Positions 35,972 through 44,664 of a DNA stretch of 64,000 nucleotides are shown here, in pieces. This stretch comes from Opitutaceae bacterium. GTDB taxonomy: Bacteria > Verrucomicrobiota > Verrucomicrobiia > Opitutales > Opitutaceae. Made by a program: the position numbers and the translations under genes. The notes under the pieces were generated by a model that saw only the letters and a program-made list of their open reading frames with translations, searched no databases and was not told the DNA's origin. The stretch spans positions 1,488,001 to 1,552,000 of the forward strand of contig JAIXWF010000013.1 of NCBI GenBank assembly GCA_027482185.1. Reading direction: 5' to 3'. Positions within the stretch are counted from its first letter, which is position 1, and each line of letters begins with the position of its first letter.

Positions 35972-37324
35972 ATGGAACCCGCCCCGGCCGCCCCCGCCGC
36001 CTCGCCGCTTGTCGTCTATGGTCTCGAGGACCGCGTGCCCTTCGGCACCGCGCTCCTCGTCGGCGTCCAGCACGTCGCAGCCATGGTGGTCGGCACGGTG
36101 ACGCCCCCGCTGCTTCTCGCCAACGCGCTCAAGTTTTCGCCCGAGGACACCGCCTACTTCATCAGTGTCGCCCTGTTGGCCTCGGGCCTCGGAGCGTTTA
36201 TCCAATGCCGCCGCCGCGGCCCGGTCGGCTGCGGTCTGCTCAGCGTCACGGGCACAAGCTTCGCGTTCATGCAGCCGCTGACCCAGGCCTGGCACGCGGG
36301 CGGGCTCGGCATGATGTTCGGCATGTCGTGCTTCGTCGCGCCGTTCCAGATGGCGCTGGCGCCGCTGCTCGGGAAACTGCGCCGCGTTTTCACGCCGCTG
36401 ATCTCCGGCATCATCGTGCTGCTCATCGGCACCTCGCTGATTCCGACGGCGTTCTTCGGTTTGGCGACGCCGCTGCTCCCCGGCGGCACGCCGTGGCCCG
36501 GCCTGCTCGCGGGCTTTGTCGTGATCGGCGTCATCGTCGCCGCGCAGGCGACCGGCAAGGCCTGGGCCCGCGTCGCCGGCGTGGCCCTCGGCATCGCGGG
36601 CGGCTGCATCGTCTGCGCTGTGGCCGGCGGCCTGCGTGCTCCCGTGAGCCTGACGGACGCGGGCTGGCTCACGCCGCTCCGCGTGCTGCCGTTCGGCTTC
36701 GGGTTCAGCTGGCATCTCGTGCTGCCCTTCGCGTTCATTTATCTCGTGTCGTCGCTCGAAGCGATGGGCGACATGACCGCAACCTCGCAATTGTCGGGCC
36801 TGCCCACGGAGGGTGACGGCCATTGGAAACGGCTTTCCGGCGGTGTGCTCGCCGACGGCCTCGTGTGCAGCATCGCCGCCGTGTTCGGCGGGTTTCCCAG
36901 CACGACCTACGCGCAGAACAACGGCGTGATCCAGATCACCGGCGTCGCGAGTCGGCGCGTCGGCTACATCATGGCCGCGATTCTCGCGGTGCTCGGCCTC
37001 GTGCCCATCGTCGGCCGCGCGGTCACCGCGGTGCCGCCGCCGGTCCTCGGGGCGTTGGCGCTGCTGCTCTTCGGACTCGTCGCCGTCTCGGGCCTGCGGC
37101 TGATCTTGAGCGCGGGCCTTGGCCAACGCGAAGCCGTGATCGTGGCGTTGGCGCTGGGCGTGGGCCTCGGGTTGCCGACGCAGCCGGGGCTGGTGGCGAA
37201 GTTTCCCGAAGTGATCCGGATGGTCTTCGAATCCGGCATCTCCGCCGGCGGCATCACCGCGATCGTCTTGAATCTACTCTGGCCGGCGAAACGGGCGCCG
37301 GAGACAAACCAACAATCTGGTTAA
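35972..37324 (+). CDS. NCS2/NAT-family nucleobase permease (xanthine/urate type)
   Basis: A 450-residue inner-membrane symporter with about 12-14 helices. It has the Gln-His motif GVQHVAAM, the conserved acidic segment SLEAMGDMTATSQ on the substrate helix, and the NAT signature QNNGVIQITG, continuing as GVASRRVG as in XanQ, PbuX and UacT. I therefore expect proton-coupled uptake of xanthine or urate, though uracil carriers are related. It sits behind the receptor's terminator. The stop codon lies inside the left arm of a long inverted repeat. Confidence 0.9.
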   Translation: MEPAPAAPAASPLVVYGLEDRVPFGTALLVGVQHVAAMVVGTVTPPLLLANALKFSPEDTAYFISVALLASGLGAFIQCRRRGPVGCGLLSVTGTSFAFMQPLTQAWHAGGLGMMFGMSCFVAPFQMALAPLLGKLRRVFTPLISGIIVLLIGTSLIPTAFFGLATPLLPGGTPWPGLLAGFVVIGVIVAAQATGKAWARVAGVALGIAGGCIVCAVAGGLRAPVSLTDAGWLTPLRVLPFGFGFSWHLVLPFAFIYLVSSLEAMGDMTATSQLSGLPTEGDGHWKRLSGGVLADGLVCSIAAVFGGFPSTTYAQNNGVIQITGVASRRVGYIMAAILAVLGLVPIVGRAVTAVPPPVLGALALLLFGLVAVSGLRLILSAGLGQREAVIVALALGVGLGLPTQPGLVAKFPEVIRMVFESGISAGGITAIVLNLLWPAKRAPETNQQSG

Positions 37325-37430
37325 CCACTGATGCACACTGATCCTCACTGATGCAGAAGGCAGGGAACCGACCCCAAACCCACGGAGCTATTCCGCTCCA
37401 TCAGTGAACATCAGTGCCCATCAGTGGTTA
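37322..37430. repeat. Long inverted repeat built of CACTGATG units (copy 1)
   Basis: The left arm 37322-37353 reads TAACCACTGATG, then CACTGAT and CACTGATG. The right arm 37399-37430 is the imperfect reverse complement, with CATCAGTG three times and ending GTGGTTA. The arms match over 32 bp with few mismatches around a 45-bp centre. It starts at the stop codon of the permease gene. The 327-bp gap between the two permease genes holds this copy, a second copy, and nothing else I recognise. Confidence 0.85.
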
Positions 37431-37508
37431 GCCCTTCCGGGGTATTTCCTTTCCGCGTCGCCCTCCGGAACCGAAGGTTGAGCGCCGGAAGCAAACGACC
37501 AAACTGGG

Positions 37509-37617
37509 TAACCACTTATGCACACTGATTGTCGCTGATGATGAAGCGGGGGAGCAGACTCCGAACCTGCGGCTCGATTCCCCTCCATCAGTGAACATCA
37601 GTGTCTATCAGTGGTTA
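37509..37617. repeat. Long inverted repeat built of CACTGATG units (copy 2)
   Basis: A second 109-bp copy of the preceding element in the same orientation, 187 bp downstream, with identical ends (TAACCACT...AGTGGTTA) and diverged centres. The similarity extends about 20 bp past the right arm (CCTTCCG-GGT in both copies). It lies 35 bp from the stop codon of the converging permease gene. Confidence 0.85.
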
Positions 37618-37651
37618 GTCCTTCCGTGGTTTCATCCTCCGCGATCCGCCC

Positions 37652-38989
37652 TCAGGAGCCGAAGGGCCAGATGTGGAAGAATTGGAGGAAGAAAATACCC
37701 GCGAGCACGTAGCCGAGGGTCGTCATGCGCTTCGTTTCGCCGAGACCGACGGCGAGCAGCGCCGCCAAAATCAGGCCGAGGCCGATGCCTTCCGCGATGC
37801 TGAACGTGAGCGGGATCGCCAGTATCGTGAGCACGGCCGGCGCGGCGATTTTGAAGTCCGTCATTTCGATCTCGGTGATCGATTGCATCATGAACACTCC
37901 GACGATCACGAGGGCCGGAGCGGTGGCTGCCGCGGGCACCATCAGAATCAACGGCGTGAAAAACAGCGCCACGAGCATCAACATCGCCGTGGTTGCGGAG
38001 GTGAGGCCGGTGCGGCCGCCGGCTTCGACGCCCGAGGCCGATTCGATGTAGCTCACGACCGTCGACGTGCCGAAGAGCGCGCTGAGCAAGGTGGCGATCG
38101 AGTCCGCGAGCAGGGCGCGGCCGGCGCGGGGCAGGGTGCCGTCGGGCCGCAGGAAGCCGGCGCGCTTGGTCACGCCGATCAAGGTCCCGATGTTGTCGAA
38201 CATATCGACGAGCAGCAGCGTGAGGATCAGCGGCAACGCGAGCATCAGGGCGTTGCCGTTGGTCAAGAAACCGAACGTGAGCTTGAAGAACACCGGCGCG
38301 GGCGAGGCCGGCAGGTCGACCAGTTTGCCGGGGAATTGGGTCACGGTTTTGTCGCCGCCGGCGGAAACGAAGAGGCCGATTACGGTAATGGCGGCGATGC
38401 TGATCACGATCGCCCCGGGTACGCGCCGCGCGACGAGGACAGCGGTCAGCACGATGCCGAAGAGGCAAAGCGCCACGGGCCCCGAGGCGAAGTCGCCGTG
38501 CGACACGAACGTTGCGGGGTTGGCCACGATCACGCCGCCGTTTTTCAAACCGATGAAGGCAATGAAAAGCCCGATGCCGCAGGTGACTGCGATCTTCAGC
38601 GCATGCGGGATGGCCGCGATGATCTTCTCGCGGACGCCGGTAACGGAGAGGAGCAGGAAGATCACGCCGTTGACGAACACCATGCCGAGGGCCTCGGACC
38701 AGGGCAGCTTGCGGCCGAGCACCATCGTGAACGTGAAGAACGCGTTGATCCCCATGCCGGGCGCGAGCGCGAGCGGGTAGTTGGTCAGGAGCGCCATGAT
38801 CAGCGTCGCGATCGCGGCGGTGAGCGCGGTGACCGTGACGAGTGCCGCCTTGTCCATGCCGGTGTTGGCCAAGATCGCCGGGTTCACGGCGAGGATGTAG
38901 GCCATGGCCGCGAAGGTCGTGAGCCCGGCCTGCAATTCGCGGCCGACGGTCGTCTGGTTCTGGTCGAGGTGGAAGAGCCGGTTGAGCAT
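37652..38989 (-). CDS. AzgA-type NCS2 purine permease (adenine/guanine/hypoxanthine)
   Basis: A 445-residue inner-membrane transporter of the AzgA branch, distinct from the NAT-type permease at 35972. Family marks are AAMAYILAVNPAIL near the N-terminus, the helix LAPGMGINAFFTF, GLKNGGVI, and IESASGVEAGGRTGLTS in the second half. Characterised relatives (AdeP, GhxP, PbuO) import adenine, guanine or hypoxanthine with protons. It faces the other permease gene tail to tail across the paired repeats, and is divergent from the amidohydrolase gene with 85 bp between starts. Confidence 0.92.
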   Translation of the reverse strand: MLNRLFHLDQNQTTVGRELQAGLTTFAAMAYILAVNPAILANTGMDKAALVTVTALTAAIATLIMALLTNYPLALAPGMGINAFFTFTMVLGRKLPWSEALGMVFVNGVIFLLLSVTGVREKIIAAIPHALKIAVTCGIGLFIAFIGLKNGGVIVANPATFVSHGDFASGPVALCLFGIVLTAVLVARRVPGAIVISIAAITVIGLFVSAGGDKTVTQFPGKLVDLPASPAPVFFKLTFGFLTNGNALMLALPLILTLLLVDMFDNIGTLIGVTKRAGFLRPDGTLPRAGRALLADSIATLLSALFGTSTVVSYIESASGVEAGGRTGLTSATTAMLMLVALFFTPLILMVPAAATAPALVIVGVFMMQSITEIEMTDFKIAAPAVLTILAIPLTFSIAEGIGLGLILAALLAVGLGETKRMTTLGYVLAGIFFLQFFHIWPFGS

Positions 38990-39074
38990 GGAAGTTCGTT
39001 CTCGTTCTCGGGGGTGGCAGGCGTTGTCCTGCGGGTCCGCGAACGCTAGGAAGCGCGGTCAACGAGCTAATACA

Positions 39075-39959
39075 ATGCCAGTTATCGATGCCCACGTGCA
39101 TTTGTATCCGCCGGAGGTCGGCGCCGACCCCGGCGCCTGGGCGTTGGCGCGGGGCGAACCCCATTGGGCCCGGCTGTGCACGCGGCGGCGCCGCGATGGC
39201 CGGCCCGTGCAGGGATTTCCGACCGTGGCGGACCTGCTGCGGACCATGGACGCCGCGGGGATCGATCGCGCCATCTTGCTCGGTTGGTATTGGGAAAAGC
39301 CGGACACTTGCCTTTGGCAAAACCGCTTCTACGCCGACGTCGTCCGCGCCCACCCGGACCGACTCGCCGCCTTTGCCACCGTGCATGCCGGTAGCGGGCC
39401 GGAGGCCGTGGCCGCCGAACTGCGGCGCGCGCGGGAAGAGGGACTTTGCGGAGTGGGGGAACTCTCGCCGCCGGCGCAGGGGATTGCCGCCGACGATCCC
39501 GGCCTCGCGCAGGTCTTCGCCGTCGCCGGGGAACTTGGCCTGCCGGTCAACCTGCACGTCACCGATCCGCAGGGCCGTCCTTACCCCGGGAAAATCGAGA
39601 CGCCGGCCGACGATTTCGCGGCGTGGGCGCGGGCGCATCCGCGGACGACCTTTGTCCTGGCGCATTGGGGCGGAGGTTATCCGCTGACGGACCCGCGCTT
39701 CCGGGCCTTGCCGAATTTGCGCTACGACACCGCCGCCTCGCCGTTGCTTTACGACGCCTCGATCTGGCGGGAAATGGTTTCGGCCGTCGGCGCGGAGAAG
39801 ATCTGGTTCGGTTCGGATTTCCCGTTGCACCTGTATCCGGCGGCCACGGACGCGCCGGAAATGTCCCGGCTGTTGGCCGAGGCCCGCGAGGCCGCGGTGC
39901 CGCCGGCGCTGCTCGGCGACAACGCGGCGCGCGCCCTCGGCTGGGCGACGCCGGCCTGA
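39075..39959 (+). CDS. Amidohydrolase-2 family TIM-barrel hydrolase
   Basis: A 294-residue metal-dependent hydrolase or decarboxylase. IDAHVHLYPPE gives Asp5-His7-His9 for the first metal site, NLHVTD and LAHWGGG supply further His ligands, and FGSDFPL supplies the last Asp of the barrel. The substrate is not defined by sequence; relatives act on aromatic acids, lactones and cyclic amides. Its position next to purine permeases allows a role in purine breakdown, but that is only context. The ATG at 39075 opens straight onto the first metal motif. The stop codon is part of the palindromic element that follows. Confidence 0.82.
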   Translation: MPVIDAHVHLYPPEVGADPGAWALARGEPHWARLCTRRRRDGRPVQGFPTVADLLRTMDAAGIDRAILLGWYWEKPDTCLWQNRFYADVVRAHPDRLAAFATVHAGSGPEAVAAELRRAREEGLCGVGELSPPAQGIAADDPGLAQVFAVAGELGLPVNLHVTDPQGRPYPGKIETPADDFAAWARAHPRTTFVLAHWGGGYPLTDPRFRALPNLRYDTAASPLLYDASIWREMVSAVGAEKIWFGSDFPLHLYPAATDAPEMSRLLAEAREAAVPPALLGDNAARALGWATPA

Positions 39960-40053
39960 TCCCGTAGGGGCGCGCCTCGTGCGCGCCCTAGTCAAACGTC
40001 CACGCCGAACAGCCACGCCGAACAGGCGCGGTCGAGCCGCGCCCCTACGGGAT
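39959..40053. repeat. Composite palindromic (REP/BIME-like) element
   Basis: The outer arms ATCCCGTAGGGGCGCG (39959-39974) and CGCGCCCCTACGGGAT (40038-40053) are perfect 16-bp inverted repeats. Inside are two smaller hairpins, GGGCGCGC-CTCGT-GCGCGCCC (39968-39988) and GGCGCGG-TCGAG-CCGCGCC (40025-40043), separated by a perfect tandem CCACGCCGAACAG (40000-40012 and 40013-40025). This is the architecture of bacterial interspersed mosaic elements mobilised by RAYT transposases; none is in the window. Confidence 0.8.
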
Positions 40054-40145
40054 TGCCCGGAACCAAGCCGCCGGGGGCTTGACGACTTTGCTAGGTTTCA
40101 CGTCGACACCCGGGCGCCCGCCCGGCTGGCTCACCCTTCGCCCGC

Positions 40146-40871
40146 ATGCAATCCACCGTCCTGACCACCGTCGCCGCCACCGGTTTCACCGTGGCGTTTT
40201 TGCATGCGGCCATCCCGACGCATTGGTTGCCGTTCGTGCTCGTTTCCCGGGCGAGGAAGTGGAGCCGCCTGAAGACCATGGCCGTGACCGTCCTCGCCGG
40301 CATGGGGCACGTGCTGCTCACCAGCCTGCTCGGGCTCGGCATCGCGTACTTCGGTTTCCAGCTCGACGAAAACATGGGCAAGGCGTTCCCGTGGATCGCC
40401 GGAGGCCTGCTCCTGAGTTTCGCGGCGTTTTACCTGTGGCGCCAATTCAGCGGCCGCGGCATTCTGCACCATCATCCGCCCGGCAGCCCGCACCATGCGC
40501 ACGAGCACTGCGGCCACGAGGCCGGCTCGAGCCATTGGCAGGAAGAGTTGAAGGACAGCCCGCTCGTTTCCCAACGCTCCGGCGAATGGGCGGCGATCAG
40601 CGGCCTGTTCATCATGCTCACGCTCTCGCCCTGCGAAGGCTTTTTGCCCGTGTATTTGTCCGGCGTGCAATTCGGCTGGCGCGGTTTCTGGGTGCTCAGC
40701 GGCATCCTCGCGGTGGCAACCCTCGCGGGCATGACGCTCTTCACGTGGCTCGCGCTGCTCGGTTTCGACCGCTTCCGGCTCAAGGCCTTCGAACGCTACG
40801 AGGCCGGTCTGCTCGGCGCGCTTTTTGCCGTATTGGGAATTCTGATTCTCGCCCTCGAGCACGACCATTGA
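40146..40871 (+). CDS. Six-helix membrane protein with His-rich loop, NicO/RcnA/UreH-like
   Basis: A 241-residue inner-membrane protein with about six helices. Histidines sit in early helices (His20 and His26 in FLHAAIPTHW, His55 in AGMGHV), and a cytoplasmic or periplasmic loop at residues 108-130 holds ten His and one Cys (HHHPPG, HHAHEHCGHE). This layout resembles the NicO/RcnA/UreH group, which moves nickel or cobalt. C-terminal SPCEGFLP is another conserved-looking patch. The metal and direction are not clear. It stands alone between the REP-like element and glgB. Confidence 0.65.
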   Translation: MQSTVLTTVAATGFTVAFLHAAIPTHWLPFVLVSRARKWSRLKTMAVTVLAGMGHVLLTSLLGLGIAYFGFQLDENMGKAFPWIAGGLLLSFAAFYLWRQFSGRGILHHHPPGSPHHAHEHCGHEAGSSHWQEELKDSPLVSQRSGEWAAISGLFIMLTLSPCEGFLPVYLSGVQFGWRGFWVLSGILAVATLAGMTLFTWLALLGFDRFRLKAFERYEAGLLGALFAVLGILILALEHDH

Positions 40872-40920
40872 GCGGATCAGGCTCCGGCCGGCCGATTCGC
40901 GGCTAGACGCGGGCGCGGGC

Positions 40921-43167
40921 ATGCCTCACCCTGAGTCATTTCCCAAAGGCGTGATCCTATCGAAAACCGACCTCACGGCGCTGCTCGGAGCGAAGCACGC
41001 CACTCCTCATTCGGTGCTGGGCATGCACCCCTGCACGTGGCGCCGCAGCCGCGGCGTGGTTGTCCGGGCCTTTTTGCGCGACGCCGTCGCCTGCGAGGTC
41101 GTGGACCTGCGTTCGAATCCGCCGAAGGTCCACGCGATGACGTCGCTGGCCCCGGAAGGTCTCTTCGAGGTTTTCATCGCGAAGCAGGCCGAGGTGTTCC
41201 GCTACCAGCTGCGCGCGCGGTATGCGAACGGCGAATACCGCCAGTTTTTCGACCCGTATTGCTTCCTGCCGACGCTCGGCGACCAGGACCTCTATTTGTT
41301 CAACGAAGGCAACGAACACCGCGCCTACGACAAACTGGGCGCGCACGTCCGCGATCTCGGCGGCGTCAAGGGCGTGTCTTTCGCCGTCTGGGCCCCGGCC
41401 GCCACGCGCGTGTCGGTCGTCGGCAATTTCAACCACTGGGACGGCCGCTTCCACCCGATGCGTTCGCTCGGCGCTTCCGGCGTGTGGGAACTCTTCGTGC
41501 CCGGCCTCGGCGAAGGTGAACTCTACAAGTACGAGATCCGCGACCAGCACGGTACGGTGCGGCTGAAGACCGACCCCTATGGCACGTATTTCGAAGGTCC
41601 GCCGGGCAACGCCGCCATCGTCTGCAATCCCGGGCGTTTCGCCTGGACCGACGGCGCCTGGATGGAGCGCCGCCGCGAACAGGCCGCGCAACTCGACCGC
41701 CCGATCTCGATCTATGAAGTGCACCTCGGTTCGTGGAAACGGAAACCCGAGGACGCCGACCGCCCGCTGTCGTACCGCGAACTTGCGCCGCAACTCGCCG
41801 ACTACGCCGTCGAGATGGGCTTCACGCACATCGAGGTGATGCCGTTGGCGGAGCATCCGTTCGACGGCTCCTGGGGTTACCAGGTCACGGGTTTCTTCGC
41901 GCCCACGCACCGCTTCGGTTCGCCGGAGGATTTCGCCTGGTTCGTCGATTACCTCCACGGCCGCGGCCTCGGCGTCATCCTCGACTGGGTGCCCGCGCAT
42001 TTCCCGCGCGACAGCTTTGCGCTGGCGGAATTCGACGGCACGCATCTCTACGAGCACGCCGATCCGCGCCAAGGCGCGCACATGGATTGGGGCACGCTGA
42101 TCTTCAACTACGGGCGCAACGAGGTCCGCTGTTTCCTCATCGCCAACGCCCTCGCGTGGCTCGATCGCTACCACCTCGACGGCCTGCGCGTCGATGCCGT
42201 CGCGTCGATGCTGTACCTCGATTACTCCCGCAAGGAAGGGCAGTGGATCCCCAACCGCTACGGCGGCCGCGAGAATCTCGAGGCGATCGACTTCCTCCGC
42301 CGCGTCAACGACCTCGTCCATTCCTACTATCCCGGCGTCGCGATGATCGCCGAGGAAAGCACGTCGTTCGCCGGCGTCAGCCGCCCGACCAAGGACGGCG
42401 GCCTCGGCTTCGACTACAAGTGGAACATGGGCTGGATGAACGACACGCTCCGCTATTTTGCGAAGGAGCCGATCGTCCGCCGTTGGCACCACAACGATCT
42501 CACGTTCGGCATGCTGTACCAGTACGCCGAAAACTTCGTCACGGTGTTTTCCCACGACGAAGTCGTGCACGGGAAAGCCTCGATGCTCTTCAAGATGGGC
42601 GCATGGCACATCGGCGAAAAGGCCGCCAATCTCCGCACGCTCTACGCGCACACGTGGATGTGGCCGGGCAAGAAACTGCTCTTCATGGGCAGCGAATTCG
42701 CGCAATCCCGCGAATGGGCCCACGACCGCAGTCTCGACTGGCACCTCTGCCAATATCCGGACCACGAGGGCGTGCGCCTGCTCGTCCGCGATCTCAACCG
42801 CCTCTACACGGCCGAGCCCGTCCTGAGCCGCAACGATTTCAATTTGCAGGGCTTCCGTTGGCTCACCTGCCACGACGCCGACGCCAACCTCATCGCCTAC
42901 CTGCGCAGCGACGCAGGCGAGGACACGCTCTTTGCCGTCGTTTGCCACTTCGGCGGCGCCAAGCGCGATTACCGCATCGGCGTTCCGCGCCGCGGTTTCT
43001 GGCGCGAGGTCCTCAACACCAACAGCGAATTCTACGGCGGCAGCGGTCTTGGCAACGACGGCGGCCGCACGGCCGAGGAGGTCGAGCGCGACGGTTTCAG
43101 CCAATCGATCGTGGTCACGTTGCCGCCGCTCTCGGCCTTCGTGTTCAAGTGGCAGGCCGGCCAGTGA
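40921..43167 (+). CDS. glgB: 1,4-alpha-glucan branching enzyme
   Basis: A 748-residue GH13 enzyme that makes alpha-1,6 branches in glycogen. The N-terminal extension and CBM48 (about 130-235, with VSVVGNFNHWDG) precede the barrel. The catalytic set is visible: nucleophile Asp425 in GLRVDAVASMLYLDY, acid/base Glu478 in MIAEEST, and the transition-state Asp in FSHDEVVHGK. Length and layout match long-form (E. coli-type) GlgB. No other glg gene is nearby. The ATG at 40921 is used; an in-frame TTG lies further in. It converges with the next gene, 18 bp away. Confidence 0.95.
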   Translation: MPHPESFPKGVILSKTDLTALLGAKHATPHSVLGMHPCTWRRSRGVVVRAFLRDAVACEVVDLRSNPPKVHAMTSLAPEGLFEVFIAKQAEVFRYQLRARYANGEYRQFFDPYCFLPTLGDQDLYLFNEGNEHRAYDKLGAHVRDLGGVKGVSFAVWAPAATRVSVVGNFNHWDGRFHPMRSLGASGVWELFVPGLGEGELYKYEIRDQHGTVRLKTDPYGTYFEGPPGNAAIVCNPGRFAWTDGAWMERRREQAAQLDRPISIYEVHLGSWKRKPEDADRPLSYRELAPQLADYAVEMGFTHIEVMPLAEHPFDGSWGYQVTGFFAPTHRFGSPEDFAWFVDYLHGRGLGVILDWVPAHFPRDSFALAEFDGTHLYEHADPRQGAHMDWGTLIFNYGRNEVRCFLIANALAWLDRYHLDGLRVDAVASMLYLDYSRKEGQWIPNRYGGRENLEAIDFLRRVNDLVHSYYPGVAMIAEESTSFAGVSRPTKDGGLGFDYKWNMGWMNDTLRYFAKEPIVRRWHHNDLTFGMLYQYAENFVTVFSHDEVVHGKASMLFKMGAWHIGEKAANLRTLYAHTWMWPGKKLLFMGSEFAQSREWAHDRSLDWHLCQYPDHEGVRLLVRDLNRLYTAEPVLSRNDFNLQGFRWLTCHDADANLIAYLRSDAGEDTLFAVVCHFGGAKRDYRIGVPRRGFWREVLNTNSEFYGGSGLGNDGGRTAEEVERDGFSQSIVVTLPPLSAFVFKWQAGQ

Positions 43168-43185
43168 GTCGCCCGCCGGCGCGGG

Positions 43186-43854
43186 TCATTTCTTCGCGGG
43201 CGGCGCGAATTCGGAAAACGTCACCTTCAGGTCGGCATCGAGCGACTTGAACCAAAACGCCGTCCCGGCCACCTGCGTCGACACCTGGCGGGGCAGGGAA
43301 GGGACGCCGTCCTGAGGCAACGTGTAGGTCAGGCGCGTGTGCATCGTCCGGATCTTCACGCCGATCGTCGGCGCAAACGGTTCCGTGTTGGTCAGCTCGA
43401 TCGTTTCCAGGGTCTGCGTCGGCCTGTGCACGGTCAGCGTCGCGCGGAGAAACTCGGCGGTCCGGTCGCGGCTTTCCCCCGGGCGCACGCGGCAGCGATA
43501 GACGGCGCGGTCCGCGGTTTCGCTCACGGTCTCAACCTCGGAGTAGTCGAGTTGCTCGACCAGCTTCGGCGCCGTGCCGGTCCGCGAATGGCGCGACCGC
43601 GTGTCGTGGTATTCGCGCAACGCGTCCGCCGACGGCGTCTGCCCGTCCTTCTGCAAGAGCGCCCAGCGGTCGAACTCGGGCCTCGTCGCGTCGTAACGCT
43701 CGACGGTCGATTTGCCTTCCGCGGCCGTGGTCTGAGTGAAACTCCAGCCCTTCGGCGGATCCGCGCGGAACGTCTTCAGCGCCGCCTCGAGCGGCGGCGG
43801 GACGGCCGCGGCCAGCCGGACCGCCAGCAGACAGCAGAGGAGAAACAATCGCAT
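43186..43854 (-). CDS. Secreted protein of unknown function
   Basis: A 222-residue protein with a signal peptide (LFLLCCLLAVRLAAA, likely cut after residue 17). The mature part has alternating beta-strand character (YRCRVRPGES, LRATLTVHRPTQTLETIEL) and no motif I recognise. The curved-sheet pattern could fit a LolA- or LppX-like lipid-binding fold, but this is speculation. A single Cys is present in the mature part. It converges with glgB and is divergent from the TonB gene, 133 bp away. Confidence 0.65.
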   Translation of the reverse strand: MRLFLLCCLLAVRLAAAVPPPLEAALKTFRADPPKGWSFTQTTAAEGKSTVERYDATRPEFDRWALLQKDGQTPSADALREYHDTRSRHSRTGTAPKLVEQLDYSEVETVSETADRAVYRCRVRPGESRDRTAEFLRATLTVHRPTQTLETIELTNTEPFAPTIGVKIRTMHTRLTYTLPQDGVPSLPRQVSTQVAGTAFWFKSLDADLKVTFSEFAPPAKK

Positions 43855-43987
43855 CCGCGGGAAAAACGGGAATCGCCGCCGGGAATCAACTTCCTTCGCC
43901 GCCCGGCCGCGCCGCGCGACTCGCCCCGCCTAAGAAATCCGCCGCCCGCGCGTTGTCTTGGCGCAATCCCCAACCCCGAAAACCATC

Positions 43988-44656
43988 ATGGAACGCGATC
44001 TGATTCTCTCCGCTTCTTTGGCCGCGGCGCTGCACGGCGCCGTGTTGTTCGGTTTCAATTCCTCTCCGGCCTCCCGTTCCGCTCCGCGCGAGGAAACCGT
44101 CACGTATTATGTCCCGACCCCGCCCTTGCCCGCGCCGGAACCGGAACTTCCGGCCGATGCCGAAACGCGGGCCTCCGCCGAACCGGCTCCGCGCCCCGAA
44201 TTCGCTCCGCCGGCGCAACCGGATCGGCCGACGGTGTCGCACTCCAAGGACTTCGTCGTCCCGACTGCACCCGAGCTTCCGACTTTGGTCGCGAATTCCA
44301 CGTTCGTGCCGGATACCGGCCCTCGCGTCTCCACAGCCGCCGGCGGGCGGGGGCCGGGCGGCGATATCGTCGGGCTCGGCGGTCTCGATGCCGCGCCGCG
44401 CACGCGGTTCCAACCTCCGCCGGTCTATCCCGCGGAGGCCCGCCACTCCGGTCTGGCCGGCGAGGTCGTGGTGGAGTTTATCGTCGACGAGTCCGGGCGC
44501 GTGCACGACGCACGCGTCGTGCGTTCGAACCACCGGATGTTCGAGGAACCGACCCTGCGCGCCGTCTCGCGCTGGGTCTTCGAACCCGGCAAGAGCGCCG
44601 GCCGCGCCGTGCGTTTCCGCATGGCCGTGCCCGTGATCTTCAGCCTGAACGACTGA
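43988..44656 (+). CDS. tonB: TonB-type energy transducer
   Basis: A 222-residue inner-membrane-anchored protein that couples the proton-motive force to outer-membrane receptors. One N-terminal helix (about 8-24) is followed by a Pro/Ala/Glu-rich periplasmic linker (about 40-140). The C-terminal TonB domain (about 145-222) has PPVYPAEARHSGLAGEVVV and RWVFEPGKSAGRAVR, the family pattern. No exbB or exbD lies next to it. It may serve the receptor at 33316, but any receptor in the cell could be the client. The ATG at 43988 is chosen because it opens directly onto the anchor. Confidence 0.88.
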   Translation: MERDLILSASLAAALHGAVLFGFNSSPASRSAPREETVTYYVPTPPLPAPEPELPADAETRASAEPAPRPEFAPPAQPDRPTVSHSKDFVVPTAPELPTLVANSTFVPDTGPRVSTAAGGRGPGGDIVGLGGLDAAPRTRFQPPPVYPAEARHSGLAGEVVVEFIVDESGRVHDARVVRSNHRMFEEPTLRAVSRWVFEPGKSAGRAVRFRMAVPVIFSLND

Positions 44657-44664
44657 ACCGCAGC

